A stretch of DNA of 64,000 nucleotides from Mycobacterium gordonae (GTDB taxonomy: Bacteria; Actinomycetota; Actinomycetes; Mycobacteriales; Mycobacteriaceae), in NCBI RefSeq assembly GCF_017086405.1, contig NZ_CP070973.1:4124739-4188738 (forward strand). The letters are read 5' to 3'. Under the pieces are notes generated by a model. The model was not told where the DNA came from. It saw only the letters and a program-made list of their open reading frames with translations, and did no database searches. The translations under genes and the position numbers were made by a program. The first letter of the stretch is position 1. Every line of letters begins with the position of its first letter. Positions 62,922-64,000 of the stretch are shown piece after piece.

Positions 62922-64000
62922 TCATCTGCGCAGCCTCGCGCGGTTCTCACTCGGGCCGTCTAACTGAAGGCGTTCAACGTGCCTGAATAGATAATCGTGA
63001 CTGCGTGGTTTGCGGGTGAGGATCCGGTAGGCAAATGTAGGCCCAGGCCAGTTCGTCGGGATCGCGCCACTCGAGGTCGTGTACCAGCTCGCGCAAAGCG
63101 CCCACACCGACCTTCGCAGCCGCCGGCTCAATCGTGTGTTGTAGCTTTGCTCGATGTCTGGCCTGACGTCGACCGTACGCCCTGGGTCACTCGCCAAAAT
63201 CTTGATGAGGGCACCGACATAGCGGACCTGAGACTCGATCATGTAAATGATCGACCCGGAACCGACATTCGTGTTCGGGCCATAGAGGAGAAAGAGATTC
63301 GGGAACATCGGGACTGTAATGCCCAGGTATGCGTGCGCCTGCGTCCCCCACACCTCGTCCAGAGTCACTCCGCCCCAGCCGCGAACACGCATCGGGGCGA
63401 GGAAGTCGGTAGCGCGGAAACCTGTTCCGTAAATGACGACATCCGCGCGATGGAGTACGCCATCGTCGGTCACGACTCCCTTGTCGCAAAGCTTCGCAAC
63501 CGCGTTGGTCACCAACGAGACTTCACCGTTGGCAATCGCGGGGTAGTAATCATTCGAGAACAACACCCGCTTGCACCCCGGCGCATCTGATGGCGTGAGT
63601 TGCCGGCGCAGCATTGGATCGGCAACCTGCCGATGGAGGTGGTAGCGGGCGACCGCGCCGAGAATGCGTGACAAGGGCTTCGCGTCGACCAACGTCACTG
63701 CGAGCACTTCAAAAATCAGCCATACCGCGAAACGCTCAAGACGCAGCCACAGCGGCAGAACCTTAATCAGCTGTTGGTGAAGACGTCCGTACCTGCTGTC
63801 CCACTTCGGCAAAATCCAAGGCGCCGTGCGCTGATACAGCGTTACGCGCTGTGCCTCGTGTGCGATCCGTGGCACAAACTGTATCGCGCTTGCGCCTGTC
63901 CCGATGACGGCTACTTCCTTGCCGCGCAGCGATACCGAATGGTCCCAACGCGCCGAATTGTCGGCGGACATGAAAAACTGCCCACTGGCGGACATGAAAG
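62922..64000 (-). CDS. Flavin monooxygenase, Baeyer-Villiger-like (N-terminal part outside window)
   Basis: The frame is open to the right edge, so only the C-terminal about 359 residues are present. The second dinucleotide motif VAVIGTGASAIQFVP (NADPH binding) is intact, and VVIYGTGFRATDFL (the GTGF motif of class B monooxygenases) and LFLLYGPNTN support a BVMO or FMO. The segment before it reads FMSADNSARWDHSV, where the BVMO fingerprint FxGxxxHxxxW(P/D) would place Gly and His; here these are Met and Asn, and about 20 usual residues seem missing. It ends 115 bp before the P450. It may oxidise a ketone or sterol side chain, or be altered. Confidence 0.85.
   Translation of the reverse strand, partial: FMSASGQFFMSADNSARWDHSVSLRGKEVAVIGTGASAIQFVPRIAHEAQRVTLYQRTAPWILPKWDSRYGRLHQQLIKVLPLWLRLERFAVWLIFEVLAVTLVDAKPLSRILGAVARYHLHRQVADPMLRRQLTPSDAPGCKRVLFSNDYYPAIANGEVSLVTNAVAKLCDKGVVTDDGVLHRADVVIYGTGFRATDFLAPMRVRGWGGVTLDEVWGTQAHAYLGITVPMFPNLFLLYGPNTNVGSGSIIYMIESQVRYVGALIKILASDPGRTVDVRPDIEQSYNTRLSRRLRRSVWALCASWYTTSSGAIPTNWPGPTFAYRILTRKPRSHDYLFRHVERLQLDGPSENRARLRR

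Overview
The window is high-GC actinobacterial DNA from a Mycobacterium, most likely a slow grower. Three things support this: the proteasome ATPase gene mpa, the mycothiol gene mshC, and members of the PE_PGRS and PPE-MPTR families. From memory, the conserved genes follow the order of the M. tuberculosis Rv2113-Rv2141c region: a membrane protein and Rv2114-like gene, mpa, lppK, a DUF503 gene, trmI, a RecB-like nuclease, Rv2120c, hisG-hisE, metH, a PAC2 gene, an SDR gene, mshC, cysQ, Rv2133c-Rv2137c (with uppP), lppL, pyrD, TB18.6, an M20 peptidase and tRNA-Leu. No search was run, so orthologue names rest on recall and on visible motifs.

Accessory DNA interrupts this backbone. (1) 6.8-9.5 kb holds a pair of coiled-coil/CsbD-like genes and a flavin disulfide oxidoreductase. 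(2) 11.4-23.7 kb lies between hisE and metH and holds a compact biosynthetic cluster: a MaoC-type hydratase, a 2462-residue single-module reducing polyketide synthase (KS-AT-DH-MT-ER-KR-ACP, no thioesterase), a small squalene-cyclase-like alpha-toroid protein translationally coupled to it, and a divergent acyl-CoA ligase/P450 pair that also overlap. This is the best candidate for an undescribed system. (3) metH here looks like the E. coli-type enzyme and has a very strong palindrome in its leader. (4) 32.3-37.6 kb, between mshC and cysQ, holds a four-copy 59-bp tandem repeat directly upstream of mshC, a giant LuxR/STAND regulator and a divergent aldehyde dehydrogenase. (5) 44.3-46.9 kb holds a divergent PE_PGRS/PPE-MPTR pair. 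The PE_PGRS gene has an internal out-of-frame stretch and the PPE gene ends in a 10-bp repeat tract.

At 49.55-56.9 kb an actinomycete integrative and conjugative element (AICE) sits at the 3' end of tRNA-Leu(GAG). It carries a large serine recombinase, a small xis-sized ORF, a RepSA-like initiator with an HUH motif, an FtsK/TraSA translocase, a small regulatory protein, and an HTH-DUF5919/Nudix/HD cargo module. The Int-Xis-Rep-Tra genes are joined by short overlaps. The recombinase reading frame runs into the tRNA gene and takes its stop codon from the T-loop.

To the right of the element come REP-like GC-rich DNA and a decayed IS110-family transposase. The last 6 kb (57.9 kb to the edge) is a leftward lipid-degradation or tailoring operon: a truncated flavin monooxygenase, a P450, a transglutaminase-like protein, an acyl-CoA ligase and an acyl-CoA dehydrogenase.
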